Part shown: piece after piece, positions 15,004-25,311 of the stretch
Position numbering within the stretch: the first letter of the stretch is position 1
Layout: every line of letters begins with the position of its first letter
NCBI GenBank assembly: GCA_902787375.1
Contig: CADAGD010000015.1
Span: 1-33,905 of the forward strand
DNA: 33,905 nucleotides
Source: an uncultured Eubacteriales bacterium
Lineage (GTDB): Bacteria > Bacillota > Clostridia > Christensenellales > CAG-138
Reading direction: 5' to 3'
Translations under genes and position numbers: made by a program
The notes under the pieces: model-generated
Seen by the model: the letters and a program-made list of their open reading frames with translations, nothing else
Database searches by the model: none
Told to the model about the DNA's origin: nothing

Positions 15004-18000
15004 ATGAAAACCATTAGACGCACAATTGCATTGATGCTCGCGTTTATAATGTGGGCTTCTGTTGCGAACAACGTGTCCGCATCCATCGTCGAGAATCTGA
15101 GGATGGGCGTATATGGTGTTTCGGATTTCTTTGACGTACCCTCGGACTATAGTTATGACACCATAGATATGCGTAAAAAGGCGAAAGCCGGATCGACCGA
15201 GCCTGAGGACAACAGGGATGATGGGAAGATTTATGGCAAGGTGGACGGCAAGGCAGAGGATGATGAGCTTGCGCCCGAAATGATGAAGGATGGAAGAATA
15301 GTAATAGCCAACCTGAAACAGCTCTGCGCCATAGGCACGGATGCGAAGGTAACGGATGGCGACCTGTCAGAGGATACATTTGGCAAGGGTTCGCCGGTCT
15401 ATACCGAAGAAGGTGTTCCTGCGAAGTATTCGCTTGGGGCATCTTATTATATTATGAGTGAAATACCCCTCAAGGATTGTGAGTTCAGCATTCCGGAGGG
15501 CTTTTGCGGCAGCTTCAGCGGAGACAATGCTTCGAAGCGGCGCGGCGTTTACGATGAAAAAACGGATACTGTATATATAGGAACGATCTATCAGCTTGCG
15601 ATACTTGCTTCCGAGGAGCGGTCGGAAATGCCCGTTATGACGGGGGATTTGTCGTCGGATACATTCGGCATGGGCAGGCTCATATTCCCGGAGGACGGGG
15701 ACGAGTTCCTCACATACAGCGAAGACCATAATTATGTACTGTTAAGCACGTTTACAACGGAAAAGGGAGCCTCTCCCGCGCTTGCCTTGCCGCAGCGCAG
15801 CGGCGATTTTTCCGACAATGTCGATGGGCGCGATTACTTCGGACAGGTCAGCGTCGATATAGCAGGCGAGACCTATATACTGATAGGCGACCGTCAGCAG
15901 CTTGACGCGATTAATTCGGACGACACGGTTCGCACGAAGGTATCCCGTCCGGTGTTCAAGGTGACGGAGGGAGCCGTAGAGGTTTGGAGAACAAACCTGC
16001 ATGTGACAGGAGATTGGATTTGGCTGAGTGATTTCGACGGCTCCAAGGAGTTAAAAGACGGCAACGGCTATGGAACGACGGCTGAGGAGGTCATGGCAAG
16101 CTATCAGACATTGACATCCGGCGCGCAGATAATTTATCCGGGCGACGCGGACCTCGTTGATTTGGGTTCTGACGGCGATTTCAGCAGCAGACCGCTTTAC
16201 GATGTGAACTCCAGCGGATATCATAAGCTGGATCGTCCGGGAGGAACAGCGACATCCGGCAATTCCAAAAGAGATATTTACTTCACAACGAATGCTTCGG
16301 GTATCCCTGATCTTTCCACGGCAACGCTGATTGCGAGTGACCCGACGGTGGGTACGCTGAAATATGAGAAGGACGGAAAGTACATCGTTTTCCGCGACAT
16401 CAACATGGCAGCCGGCTACAATGTCACCGTGACCGAGGGAAAGGGCGGTTGGAAGCCCCTCATGTTCACGGGTGAGATGTACGGCGTGAAGGTCAATGGG
16501 GACGGCGGAAAACTCTGGGACGACGGCAAGACCCAAATGAATTTGGATACATCCGTCAAGCCGGAGATATACAACATCAACGTCAATGCCGTGGCTATGG
16601 CAAGCACCCTGTTTTCGGATAATTCATCAAAGCTTGATCTGGATGTACACACGGGCGTCGGCTTCTTCGGCACGCTTACCGGAAGCGGAACGGGCGACAA
16701 AACGGAGGATCCGGACGATCCCGATAAGGAGATATATGACCTGGTCGGCAATCTCTGCGTGGTCAGGAATATCAGACTGCGGGACGGCAGCGTTACCAAT
16801 CAGTTGACGGCGGCGAAGCAGAAGGAAACGGTTATCAATTTCCTGACAGGCACTCTCGGCGCGGCGCTTGATTTGATAGTCAGCCCGCTTCTGAGGGCAC
16901 TTACGGGCAAGGATGATATAGGGCTTTCCGCGCTGACGGATGTATTGAATACCCGTGTATCCAATTCCACTAATCTTGCGACGGGCGCGTTTGCCGGCAG
17001 GATAATGGGAAATGTTCTGGTCGCGGATTGCGAGGTCAAGGACATCGAGGTTTCATCGGTGCTGACCGACGCGGAAAATCCCGATTCGGCGTCGCTCGGA
17101 ACCAATAAGCCCAAGATAGTCGGAACCGGCGGCTTTGTAGGACATGCCGAGGGAGCCACGTCGTATGAGGGATTATCAAAATTGCTTGGAACTCTCGTTG
17201 ATTCGCTCTCCGATCTGCTCAATCTGATACCGGGACTTGGGCTTGGCGATCTGGTGACATTGCTTTTGAACAATCTGCTCCCCGTGGGTCAGCTCATTCC
17301 GACGGGCTACACGACTCCTAAGATAACAAACTGCGCCGTTGACCATTGCACGCTTGATGATGTTGACGGCAAGTACGGCGTCGGCGGCTTTGCCGGAAGT
17401 CTTGCGGGCGTTATAGTTACCGATTGCAAGGTTAAAAACTGTGAAATGACGGTCAACGCCGATCATTTCGGCGGCGGCTTCGCGGGTGCTTCGAGGGATG
17501 GCGTCATAAAGGCAACGCTCTCAGGTCTTGGAATAGACGTGGCGTCCCTTATCCATCCGCAGACGGAGCTTATACGCTGCTCCATCGAGAACAGCGACAT
17601 GGAAGTCAAAGGCGGCACGTTCCTCGGCGGCTTCAGCGGCGTGCTTGCCAACAGCTACGGAATCAACGACACGGTCGATGAGGATTCGGAGCTTACCGTA
17701 ACGGGAAGCGGCGATTATATAGGCGGCTTCACAGGCTACGCGACGCTCGGCTCCATATTCGGATTCGCCGATTATATCAATGATGGCTCATCCCTGCTGA
17801 CGGTCGTCAAGCAGGTTGCGACGGCTCTGCTCGGCAACAGCGAGGGTGATTCCCTGCTCGATCTGGGCGGCGTGGCTGCCGCGGCAATACTCGGCTGGGA
17901 GAACCATACGCCGCTGACCGTCACATCGACGGGCGGCAATTTCGTGGGCGGCATCGTCGGAAAGGGCGAGGGAACCATAATCGCCAAATCGGATGCCACA

Positions 18001-21000
18001 CATATAAGGAAGCTCTCCAAATATAAGAGACAGAAAATCGACGGCACATATTATGTGACGACTTTGCCCATCACGTCAGCCGAGGGCAGGAACAATCAGG
18101 TGACAAGCCTTGTTAGCGTTTCGGCGGGCAAGGACTATGCCGGAGGAATCGCGGGGCATATAGGCACGGCGAGCGTCGGCGGTCTTCTCGGAAGCACTCT
18201 CGGCTTAGGTCAGTTCATAGGCTTTGAGGTGTCCGATACCTATATAACGGGCATTGACGACGAAACAGGCTATACCGTCCAAACAGGCACAAATATTGAT
18301 GAGGACAATCCCGAAAGGGGCGATTACGCGGGCGGCGCGTTCGGCTGGGCGGCAGGCGGAGAAGTCAGGGACGTTTATCTTGACCGGCTTGGCTCGGTAT
18401 CGGGCAATAACCATATCGGCGGCTTCGGCGGAACGACGGGCCCCGGCGATCTTGTCAGCAATGACGGCTTGAATTTGCAGCTCCTCGGAATATCCCTTAT
18501 TTCAGCGAATAACCTGCTTAGCCTGATCTCTGCCGAGCGCACGACGTATCTGCGCGCGAATGTAACGGGTATCACATCCGGCTACACCGTCACGGAAACG
18601 GGTCTTATCGAGGACAACGCTACCGACGAGGAGTATACCGCAGGCGGCTTTTTTGGCGACGCGAACAGCGTCCGCGTTGTGGACTGTCACGCGGATAAAC
18701 TCCTGAGCGTCACGGCAAACTCCCATGACGGCATTGCGGGCGGCTTTGTAGGCCGTTCTGCGGCGGGCGATACCGCGGATGCGGTCGAGCATGTTGACAC
18801 CGATGACGTAACTCAACTGCTTGCGCTGAATGATCTCGTTAATGCCATACCGCTCCTTGTTCCCTCCTATGACGGCTGTGACGTCAAATATGTTGACGGC
18901 GGCTATGTCGAGGGCGACGCTGCCGGAGGCTTTACCGGCGATTTCAGGAGCGGCAAGATAAACACCTACACGATGGAAACAACCGTAATATCGGGCAATA
19001 CCTATACCGGCGTGAACCCGATAGACGATCCCAATACGACGTATGAGTATGAATGCGGCAACATGACAAAGCCGTGGTCGGTCAACAATATCCGTTATGT
19101 GCGCGGCGGCAATTACGGCGGCGGCTGGGGCGGTCACGTCTATCCCGGAGCGTTGGCTTCGGCGGGCGGAGGCTTGAGCATACTCGGCGTGGCGGACACA
19201 AGTGCGCTGAGTGCTACCGATTTGCTCGGCGTCGCGGATGTATACATACCCATAATCAAGTACGCGGGAATCAATTCCCCGAATGGATTTACGGTGTACG
19301 CCGCACATGACGAATCGGAAGGAGCGAACCCCGCGACGGCGGGCTATGCCGGAGGCTTCATAGGGTACGGTCAGAGTGTTCAGGTGTCATACAGCGATGT
19401 TAAAATGCTTGCGCACAGGATATGCTCAGAGCCCGAATCGTTTACCGACGATGACAAGACGGCATATGGGCGCATCGACATATATCCGAGCGAACGTGAG
19501 TCGCAGGACGGCTCGGAATACATTAACTATGCTTCCTCGGCTTCGGATGAGATTCCGTATTCGGTAGCCGGAGCGATTTACGCGGGCGGCTACATAGGAA
19601 GCATGGACGTCGGCTCCGCGGCATCCGTGGGCGATAATCTCTCGCTTCTCGGAAACGGCATAAATCTTACGGACGTACTCGGAGTTTTGAATGTGGTCGT
19701 ATCGACCATCGAGCATTCCGATGTATACGGTGCGCCGGGCGGCTTTGATGTAATAGCCTCCACTCATGTAAACTTGGGCGACTCGCATTATGACGCGAAT
19801 GGCGTCAGCCACGCGGGCGGATACGCGGGACGTATATCCGGCGGACATATTCAGGATGGCAACAGCTATAACTTCTCCTACATAATAGGCGAGGTAACAG
19901 CGGGCGGCTATGTCGGAGAGATGGTTCCCGGCAACGTTGCGAATGTAATGCCGCAGTCAGACCTGAGCATACTGGGAAACGTCAGCGGACTTGCTTCATT
20001 GGCGGAGGACTTCGTACCGACAATACGCAACAGCGAAACAACCTGTATCCCCTGCGGCGGTGCCATAAGGGCGCAGTGCTTCTCCGACAGAACGACGCTT
20101 CGCGGCATGGCGGGAGGCTATGTCGGGCATATAGTCGGAGATCAGATATGGGGAAACAGCAACGATACATGGAAGAGTGAAAACGACGGAATAAACCTTG
20201 TAACGGGCAATCAGACGAATAATCCCGATATAGGGCATTATACGGGCGAACAGCGGCTCTGCTACGCGGTGCGCATACGTTCCGTATACGGAGCGGAATA
20301 CGCGGGCGGCTTCTGCGGATTCATGGAGGCGGGCAGCACGGCGGACGTCGGAAGTCTGAGCCTGCTCGGAGGTCTGATCAATGCGGACAACCTCCTCGGC
20401 ACACTCGGTGCGACATATTCCACAATAAAACGCGCAAAGGTATCCGGCCCACTCAGGGATATAGACGAGAATACATGGCTTGCATGGAAGGAATTTGTCG
20501 GAAGTCAGGGCCAGTTTGCTTACGAGCTGCTGGACGCCGATTATGACGATCTCGAAAGATTCATCTACGGCACGCATGTAGTAGCCGGAAGGCATAAATT
20601 CAACAATTCACCCAACACGTTCCTCTCCGGCTGCGCGGGCGGCTTCATAGGCTCCATGCACAGCGGCGTTGTGGAACACAGCGAGTGTATGGATACCAAG
20701 CTGGTTCTCGGAATGCGTGCGGCGGGCGGCTTCGCGGGCGAGATGCAGACGGGCAATATAGCCTCGGCAGGCGGGATCAGCCTGTTGGGTCTTGACCTCA
20801 ACCTCGGTTCGCTCGCGCCGAATTTGGGTTCGGTGTTCGTACCTGCGATAAAAGACAGCAAAGTCACCGCCTACTCAAACGGCTTGCAGGTTGGAGCGAC
20901 CGGCTCCATTGGAAACGATATTGAGACGCCGATTCCCTCACCGGAGCCTGCGCCGTCGGATGAGCCTGCGCCCGTTCCCACTCCGAATCCCGATGACGAA

Positions 21001-23664
21001 GCGTTCGGAAGTCCGAGCGAGTCGGACGTCGGCTGTGCGGGCGGCTTTGTGGGCGGCGCGTACGGCGGTCAGCTTGAGAGAACGGAGGTTCGCAAGCTCA
21101 AGCGCGTCAAGGGCGTCAACGCCATAGGCGGATACGTCGGCAGAGCGGCAGCGGCGGCACTTGCAAGTGCCGATACGGAAAACGCCTCAAGCGGCATACT
21201 GCAAAAGCTCCTCAATGACGTCATAAGCTCAAAGGGCGGGCTTGTGGATGCGCTCCACGCGACGGTCTGCACGATAAACAAAGTCGTGATTACATCCGTT
21301 GATGAAGATTACGGATTTGTCGTTGACGGCGAATACAAGGGAAATTCGGGCAAAGCGTACGCGCCTTACGCGGGCGGCTTTGCGGGCGAGCTGAAAGCGA
21401 CGCTTGTAAATACAAAGAAGGGCGGCGTCGAGAGCGAGGTGTTCACTCCCGATACGGATGAGGGAACGACCACGGTAAGCATTTCAAAGCTTCGCGGCGT
21501 AAACGGCGGACATTACTCAGGCGGCTTTGTGGGACTTGCTTCGGTAGGAAGCGTTGCGCAGATAGGCGGAAGCCGGACCAACATACTGAGCCTGCTCAAT
21601 GTCGGCAACATAGGATTGCTCGACGTGTTCCGCACATACATATACCGTTCGACGGTCGAGGGCGTCGCTGAGGGCGTCAGAGTATACGCCCATGACTGGC
21701 AGCAGCCGGGCGGCAGCCTGCAATCGACCAAGGTAACGGGAGCCGCAGGCGGCTTTGTCGGCGGACTTATGAGCGGCACCATTGAGGATTGCTCGATAAC
21801 GAACCTCAACTATGTGGAGGCTCCGAACTACGCGGCAGGCTTCTGCGGACACTCCGGAGTTAAGGGAGTGCTTGATGTATCAGGAATTGAGGTTGCCGAT
21901 AATGACAGCATACTCGCAAGGCTTCTGGCGGTATTGGGACTTGACCTTTCGGCAGCGTTGCAGCTGCTCAATATAATAGGCTCCACATTCGAGCGCGATA
22001 CCGTAACGGGCTATGGCGGCAGCAATGACGGCTTTATAGTCAGAACACATGTGGTTCAGACGGAATCGCTGCTTGGAGTTCAGAAGAAGTTTATAAGCGG
22101 CTCCTGCGCGGCGGGCTTTGCCGGATATGCCGAGATAGCTCAGATAGAGGATAACTGTCAGGCGTTGAAGATCAAGAAGGTGGACAGCCCGCAGATAGCG
22201 GGTGGATTCGTCGGAAGGACATCGGTAGCCTATCTTGCCGAGCTGAACGCAAGCTCCGATCTGGTGGGTGCGCTTACATGGCTCGTAAGGCTTTTGCTTG
22301 GAGTATTGGGCATCGGAGCGTTGGAGAATTCAGGGCTTATAAACCTTTACACCGACATACTGGGATTGCAGGTCGGTTCGGACGGATACCTCGTAAGGCT
22401 CAATCTCTTCGGACTTGTGGTCGGAATATCCGCCGTATCGAGGGATCCCGAAACCAATGAGCCGACAGCGGTCACGTTAGTGCTTGGCTCATCGATAATA
22501 ACCCTGCCGGTAGGTACTGACGGTGAAGTGGATACGACAAACCTCACCGTTGAGCTTATAGAGCTGAACCGCACGGCGATACGCGACGCGCTGGCGCGGG
22601 GAGTTATAAAGGGCTATGACGTATTCGGCGGAGGAGCTGACGATGCGGAGGACGGCACGGATGAATTCGGCTATGCGGGCGGCTTCATAGGTCTTAATGA
22701 CCATGGCTTTGTATCCAACAGCATTGCCGAGCTGTGCGACACCGTACACGGAACCCCCGGTAAAACGGGCCCGTTTGTGGGCTATACGCTGTTCAACCCC
22801 AACTCTCAGCCCGTTGAACGGCTTGAGGGAAATAATAACTACTATTACATCTACCGTGACGCTTACAGGGAAAGCGGTACCGCCGCGTTTACGGAGGACG
22901 GAGATAAAATAGCCGACGCCGAGCCGACTTCTGTTGGCGGCAGAAGCTTTAACCGATACACGGTCGAGCATTTGGGCGTCATAAGCGGGCTTTCCGACTT
23001 TGCCGGCGCATATGAGCAAGGCTTGGGCGAGCCGCGCGATCTTAAAGCATACTGCTCCAATGCCAAGTTTGTCGGTATGGGGGACACTCCTCAACCTGAA
23101 AATCCGGCGGGAAGCACTCCGATGCCGGGAGAAAAGAAAGACCCGTGCGAGGGGGGAGACCCCTTTGATATAAAGGTGAACAAGGTTTGGGATGACGACA
23201 ATGACGCACTCGGAAAGAGAACGGATGAGATAACGATTACCGTCTGTGCCGTTCAGGTGCAGAGCTTGTCCGGCCCCGCCGTCAAATGCGGAAAGCCCCC
23301 GGCTGGAGCCGCAAAGGTCTGGTCGAAGAACTATACATTGGACGCGAATGACGGGAGCGAACTCTCGGATGTGTGGGAAATGGTCATATCCGATCTGCCG
23401 TTCGGCTGTGTACATGAGGGCGTGTATTATGAGTTTTATGTCTATGAAACCGTCCCGAATTTCTACAGAGCCAACTATGTGCTGGATAATGACAGCGCGA
23501 CCGTTACGATAGTCAACACCATTGCTTTGCTCCCGGATACGGGCGGGAGCGGAACCGAATGGATTATGCTCGCAGGCGCATTGCTGATAACCCTAAGCGC
23601 TGCGCTCGCGGTTTGCATGATAAGCAGGAGGGAAAGGAGGGCGAATTTTACTAACAGGGAGTAA
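15004..23664 (+). CDS. Giant LPXTG repeat adhesin, likely pilus tip protein
   Basis: A 2,886-residue wall-anchored protein. A signal peptide (about 1-27, ending near VSAS) is followed by an N-terminal region with related units (DLSEDTFGKG near 120, DLSSDTFGMG near 215), each near a GLUG-type QL/LA helix motif. From about 650 to 2570 come some thirty copies of a Gly-Gly-Phe/Tyr-x-Gly motif, spaced by short polar strands and, about every 120-150 residues, a hydrophobic LSLLG-LL segment. This suggests a very long beta-helix or solenoid. A Pro-rich insert sits at about 1974-2004. The C-terminus has a Cna-B-like domain (from 2725, VNKVWDDDND) and a sorting signal: LPDTG (2843-2847), membrane helix, basic tail. 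The ATG at 15004 is chosen because GGGGG precedes it and the signal peptide starts there; a TTG at 14956 would add 16 non-signal residues. It heads the pilus operon. Confidence 0.85.
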   Translation: MKTIRRTIALMLAFIMWASVANNVSASIVENLRMGVYGVSDFFDVPSDYSYDTIDMRKKAKAGSTEPEDNRDDGKIYGKVDGKAEDDELAPEMMKDGRIVIANLKQLCAIGTDAKVTDGDLSEDTFGKGSPVYTEEGVPAKYSLGASYYIMSEIPLKDCEFSIPEGFCGSFSGDNASKRRGVYDEKTDTVYIGTIYQLAILASEERSEMPVMTGDLSSDTFGMGRLIFPEDGDEFLTYSEDHNYVLLSTFTTEKGASPALALPQRSGDFSDNVDGRDYFGQVSVDIAGETYILIGDRQQLDAINSDDTVRTKVSRPVFKVTEGAVEVWRTNLHVTGDWIWLSDFDGSKELKDGNGYGTTAEEVMASYQTLTSGAQIIYPGDADLVDLGSDGDFSSRPLYDVNSSGYHKLDRPGGTATSGNSKRDIYFTTNASGIPDLSTATLIASDPTVGTLKYEKDGKYIVFRDINMAAGYNVTVTEGKGGWKPLMFTGEMYGVKVNGDGGKLWDDGKTQMNLDTSVKPEIYNINVNAVAMASTLFSDNSSKLDLDVHTGVGFFGTLTGSGTGDKTEDPDDPDKEIYDLVGNLCVVRNIRLRDGSVTNQLTAAKQKETVINFLTGTLGAALDLIVSPLLRALTGKDDIGLSALTDVLNTRVSNSTNLATGAFAGRIMGNVLVADCEVKDIEVSSVLTDAENPDSASLGTNKPKIVGTGGFVGHAEGATSYEGLSKLLGTLVDSLSDLLNLIPGLGLGDLVTLLLNNLLPVGQLIPTGYTTPKITNCAVDHCTLDDVDGKYGVGGFAGSLAGVIVTDCKVKNCEMTVNADHFGGGFAGASRDGVIKATLSGLGIDVASLIHPQTELIRCSIENSDMEVKGGTFLGGFSGVLANSYGINDTVDEDSELTVTGSGDYIGGFTGYATLGSIFGFADYINDGSSLLTVVKQVATALLGNSEGDSLLDLGGVAAAAILGWENHTPLTVTSTGGNFVGGIVGKGEGTIIAKSDATHIRKLSKYKRQKIDGTYYVTTLPITSAEGRNNQVTSLVSVSAGKDYAGGIAGHIGTASVGGLLGSTLGLGQFIGFEVSDTYITGIDDETGYTVQTGTNIDEDNPERGDYAGGAFGWAAGGEVRDVYLDRLGSVSGNNHIGGFGGTTGPGDLVSNDGLNLQLLGISLISANNLLSLISAERTTYLRANVTGITSGYTVTETGLIEDNATDEEYTAGGFFGDANSVRVVDCHADKLLSVTANSHDGIAGGFVGRSAAGDTADAVEHVDTDDVTQLLALNDLVNAIPLLVPSYDGCDVKYVDGGYVEGDAAGGFTGDFRSGKINTYTMETTVISGNTYTGVNPIDDPNTTYEYECGNMTKPWSVNNIRYVRGGNYGGGWGGHVYPGALASAGGGLSILGVADTSALSATDLLGVADVYIPIIKYAGINSPNGFTVYAAHDESEGANPATAGYAGGFIGYGQSVQVSYSDVKMLAHRICSEPESFTDDDKTAYGRIDIYPSERESQDGSEYINYASSASDEIPYSVAGAIYAGGYIGSMDVGSAASVGDNLSLLGNGINLTDVLGVLNVVVSTIEHSDVYGAPGGFDVIASTHVNLGDSHYDANGVSHAGGYAGRISGGHIQDGNSYNFSYIIGEVTAGGYVGEMVPGNVANVMPQSDLSILGNVSGLASLAEDFVPTIRNSETTCIPCGGAIRAQCFSDRTTLRGMAGGYVGHIVGDQIWGNSNDTWKSENDGINLVTGNQTNNPDIGHYTGEQRLCYAVRIRSVYGAEYAGGFCGFMEAGSTADVGSLSLLGGLINADNLLGTLGATYSTIKRAKVSGPLRDIDENTWLAWKEFVGSQGQFAYELLDADYDDLERFIYGTHVVAGRHKFNNSPNTFLSGCAGGFIGSMHSGVVEHSECMDTKLVLGMRAAGGFAGEMQTGNIASAGGISLLGLDLNLGSLAPNLGSVFVPAIKDSKVTAYSNGLQVGATGSIGNDIETPIPSPEPAPSDEPAPVPTPNPDDEAFGSPSESDVGCAGGFVGGAYGGQLERTEVRKLKRVKGVNAIGGYVGRAAAAALASADTENASSGILQKLLNDVISSKGGLVDALHATVCTINKVVITSVDEDYGFVVDGEYKGNSGKAYAPYAGGFAGELKATLVNTKKGGVESEVFTPDTDEGTTTVSISKLRGVNGGHYSGGFVGLASVGSVAQIGGSRTNILSLLNVGNIGLLDVFRTYIYRSTVEGVAEGVRVYAHDWQQPGGSLQSTKVTGAAGGFVGGLMSGTIEDCSITNLNYVEAPNYAAGFCGHSGVKGVLDVSGIEVADNDSILARLLAVLGLDLSAALQLLNIIGSTFERDTVTGYGGSNDGFIVRTHVVQTESLLGVQKKFISGSCAAGFAGYAEIAQIEDNCQALKIKKVDSPQIAGGFVGRTSVAYLAELNASSDLVGALTWLVRLLLGVLGIGALENSGLINLYTDILGLQVGSDGYLVRLNLFGLVVGISAVSRDPETNEPTAVTLVLGSSIITLPVGTDGEVDTTNLTVELIELNRTAIRDALARGVIKGYDVFGGGADDAEDGTDEFGYAGGFIGLNDHGFVSNSIAELCDTVHGTPGKTGPFVGYTLFNPNSQPVERLEGNNNYYYIYRDAYRESGTAAFTEDGDKIADAEPTSVGGRSFNRYTVEHLGVISGLSDFAGAYEQGLGEPRDLKAYCSNAKFVGMGDTPQPENPAGSTPMPGEKKDPCEGGDPFDIKVNKVWDDDNDALGKRTDEITITVCAVQVQSLSGPAVKCGKPPAGAAKVWSKNYTLDANDGSELSDVWEMVISDLPFGCVHEGVYYEFYVYETVPNFYRANYVLDNDSATVTIVNTIALLPDTGGSGTEWIMLAGALLITLSAALAVCMISRRERRANFTNRE

Positions 23665-23737
23665 GGTGGACTCCTGATTAAAAAAATCACTCTCCCAAAC
23701 TACTAAAAAACAAAAAAACAGAAAGGAAAGGAAGAAA

Positions 23738-25213
23738 ATGAAACGTCTATCTAAAATTTTAGCCGCTGTTGTAGCAGTGGCACTCGTGTTGGCATTGGCA
23801 GTACCCGCTCTTGCGGATGGTACTATCACGATCCTCAACCCCGGCGAACACACCTATAAGGCATACAAGATTTTCAGCGTCAGCGGTACGGGCGATAACC
23901 TTACCTATACGGTAGCGGATCCATGGAAGACAGCTATTAAAAACGCGCTTGCGGCAGGAGATATCGAAGGTCTTGAAATAATCGAGAATGATGTTGTGGA
24001 GCTTTCCAATTTCAGCGCGGCTGATTTTGCAGCATGGGCGAAGGGGCACATCCCCGCAGGTGCTGATCCTATCAGTTTTGATGCTAATTTCAAGACCGCA
24101 AGCATTACTGACGGTTATTACCTCGTTGTTACCGATCCCGTTGGCGATCGCGCTTCCCTCTGCACGGTTCTTGGCAATGATGTAGCCGTTCAGAACAAGG
24201 ACGATATGCCCTTCGACAAGGTCGTTGTGGATAACGGCAGCGAAGCTAAGGAATCCGATGTTCAGGTCGGCGATACACTTAATTTCGAGATTCATGGTAA
24301 AGTCCCCGCTCTTGACGCCGATCAGGAATCCTACTTCTACCTTGTAACAGATAGACTGACCGAGGGCTTAACGCTTACTGCGGGCAGCGTTACCGTTAAC
24401 ATCAGGGATACGTCGGTCATACCTCCAAATGATACGCCGGTCACACTTACAGTTGTTACAGACCCGAACGCCATACTCACCGGCAACCAGATCCGTTACA
24501 TCACCGATACTAATGGTCGTCTGTGCGGTTTCGATCTCTCCCTTGACATGATGGATAAAGATCTCACCGACGCGGGTGATGCAATCGTTATCTCCTACAC
24601 CGCAACTGTAAACGAAAATGCGGTAAGCGTAGTCAGCGAGAACTTTGCGACACTCGATTACGGCGATGAAAACCATCAGAGCCACAAGGAAAGCATGACC
24701 AAGCACTACACCTCCAGCATCGTTATCGACAAGTACGAAACCGGTTCTCCTGAATCCAAGGTTGAAGGAGCGGGCTTCATACTCTATCGTATGAACGGTA
24801 CTACTAAGGAGTATTACAGCGTTAATGCTTCCACCGGCGTTGTATCTTGGGTAGCGAGCGAAGACGATGCAACCGAAGTCACCACCGATAAGGAAGGCGC
24901 TGCTGTATTTGCAGGTCTTGCCGACGGTACATATTATCTGCATGAGAGTACCGTTCCCGACGGATATGTTGGACTGACAGAGGATATTGAGGTCGTTATC
25001 GACGGTTCAGATTCCACCACAGTCGGTCTTACCGATTCTCAGGTATTCATCGCGCTCAACGAGGTAGTAAGGGTTGAGAATACCCCCGGTTCATTGCTTC
25101 CCTCCACCGGCGGCATGGGCACATACCTCTTCTACATCGTTGGCGGCGTTCTCGTCGTTGCGGCTCTTGCGGCTATCGTAGTATCCTCCCGCAAGCGTTC
25201 CTCCAACAACTGA
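23738..25213 (+). CDS. Major pilin (LPXTG isopeptide-forming fimbrial subunit)
   Basis: A 491-residue backbone pilin candidate. A signal peptide (about 1-27, ending ALAD) is followed by a D1-type pilin domain, a second domain opening at FDKVVVDN (Lys161, a likely isopeptide lysine) with VGDTLNFEIHGKVP, and a C-terminal Cna-B domain with the E-box-like YYLHESTVPDGY (Glu403). The sorting signal is LPSTG at 454-458, then a membrane helix and RKR. Class C sortase would link the LPSTG threonine of one subunit to a lysine of the next to build the shaft. A purine-rich binding site, AAAGGAAAGGAAG, precedes the ATG, and codons favour pyrimidine endings, both fitting high expression. It lies 73 bases after the adhesin gene and before the class C sortase gene. 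Confidence 0.9.
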   Translation: MKRLSKILAAVVAVALVLALAVPALADGTITILNPGEHTYKAYKIFSVSGTGDNLTYTVADPWKTAIKNALAAGDIEGLEIIENDVVELSNFSAADFAAWAKGHIPAGADPISFDANFKTASITDGYYLVVTDPVGDRASLCTVLGNDVAVQNKDDMPFDKVVVDNGSEAKESDVQVGDTLNFEIHGKVPALDADQESYFYLVTDRLTEGLTLTAGSVTVNIRDTSVIPPNDTPVTLTVVTDPNAILTGNQIRYITDTNGRLCGFDLSLDMMDKDLTDAGDAIVISYTATVNENAVSVVSENFATLDYGDENHQSHKESMTKHYTSSIVIDKYETGSPESKVEGAGFILYRMNGTTKEYYSVNASTGVVSWVASEDDATEVTTDKEGAAVFAGLADGTYYLHESTVPDGYVGLTEDIEVVIDGSDSTTVGLTDSQVFIALNEVVRVENTPGSLLPSTGGMGTYLFYIVGGVLVVAALAAIVVSSRKRSSNN

Positions 25214-25224
25214 GTTTAAGGCAA

Positions 25225-25249
25225 TGGGGGAGGAGTGAACCTCCTCCCC
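25225..25249 (+). terminator. GC-rich hairpin between major pilin and sortase C (attenuator or mRNA stabiliser)
   Basis: A perfect nine-base stem (GGGGAGGAG at 25226-25234 with CTCCTCCCC at 25240-25248) has a five-base loop and one extra wobble pair. It has no T run, so it is not a full terminator. More likely it limits read-through or protects the 3' end of pilin mRNA, making subunit more abundant than sortase. Confidence 0.6.
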
Positions 25250-25311
25250 TCCACCTCGCCTTGACCTTTATCAGTACATCTCTATTATTATTGCATCATC
25301 GAGGTTGAAGT

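Noticed and set aside
22489..23415. 308-codon − strand frame (and others such as 18502-19308) opposite the giant adhesin.
   Set aside because: The GC-skewed third positions of a long repeat gene leave such open mirrors; they have no binding sites and no plausible protein features.
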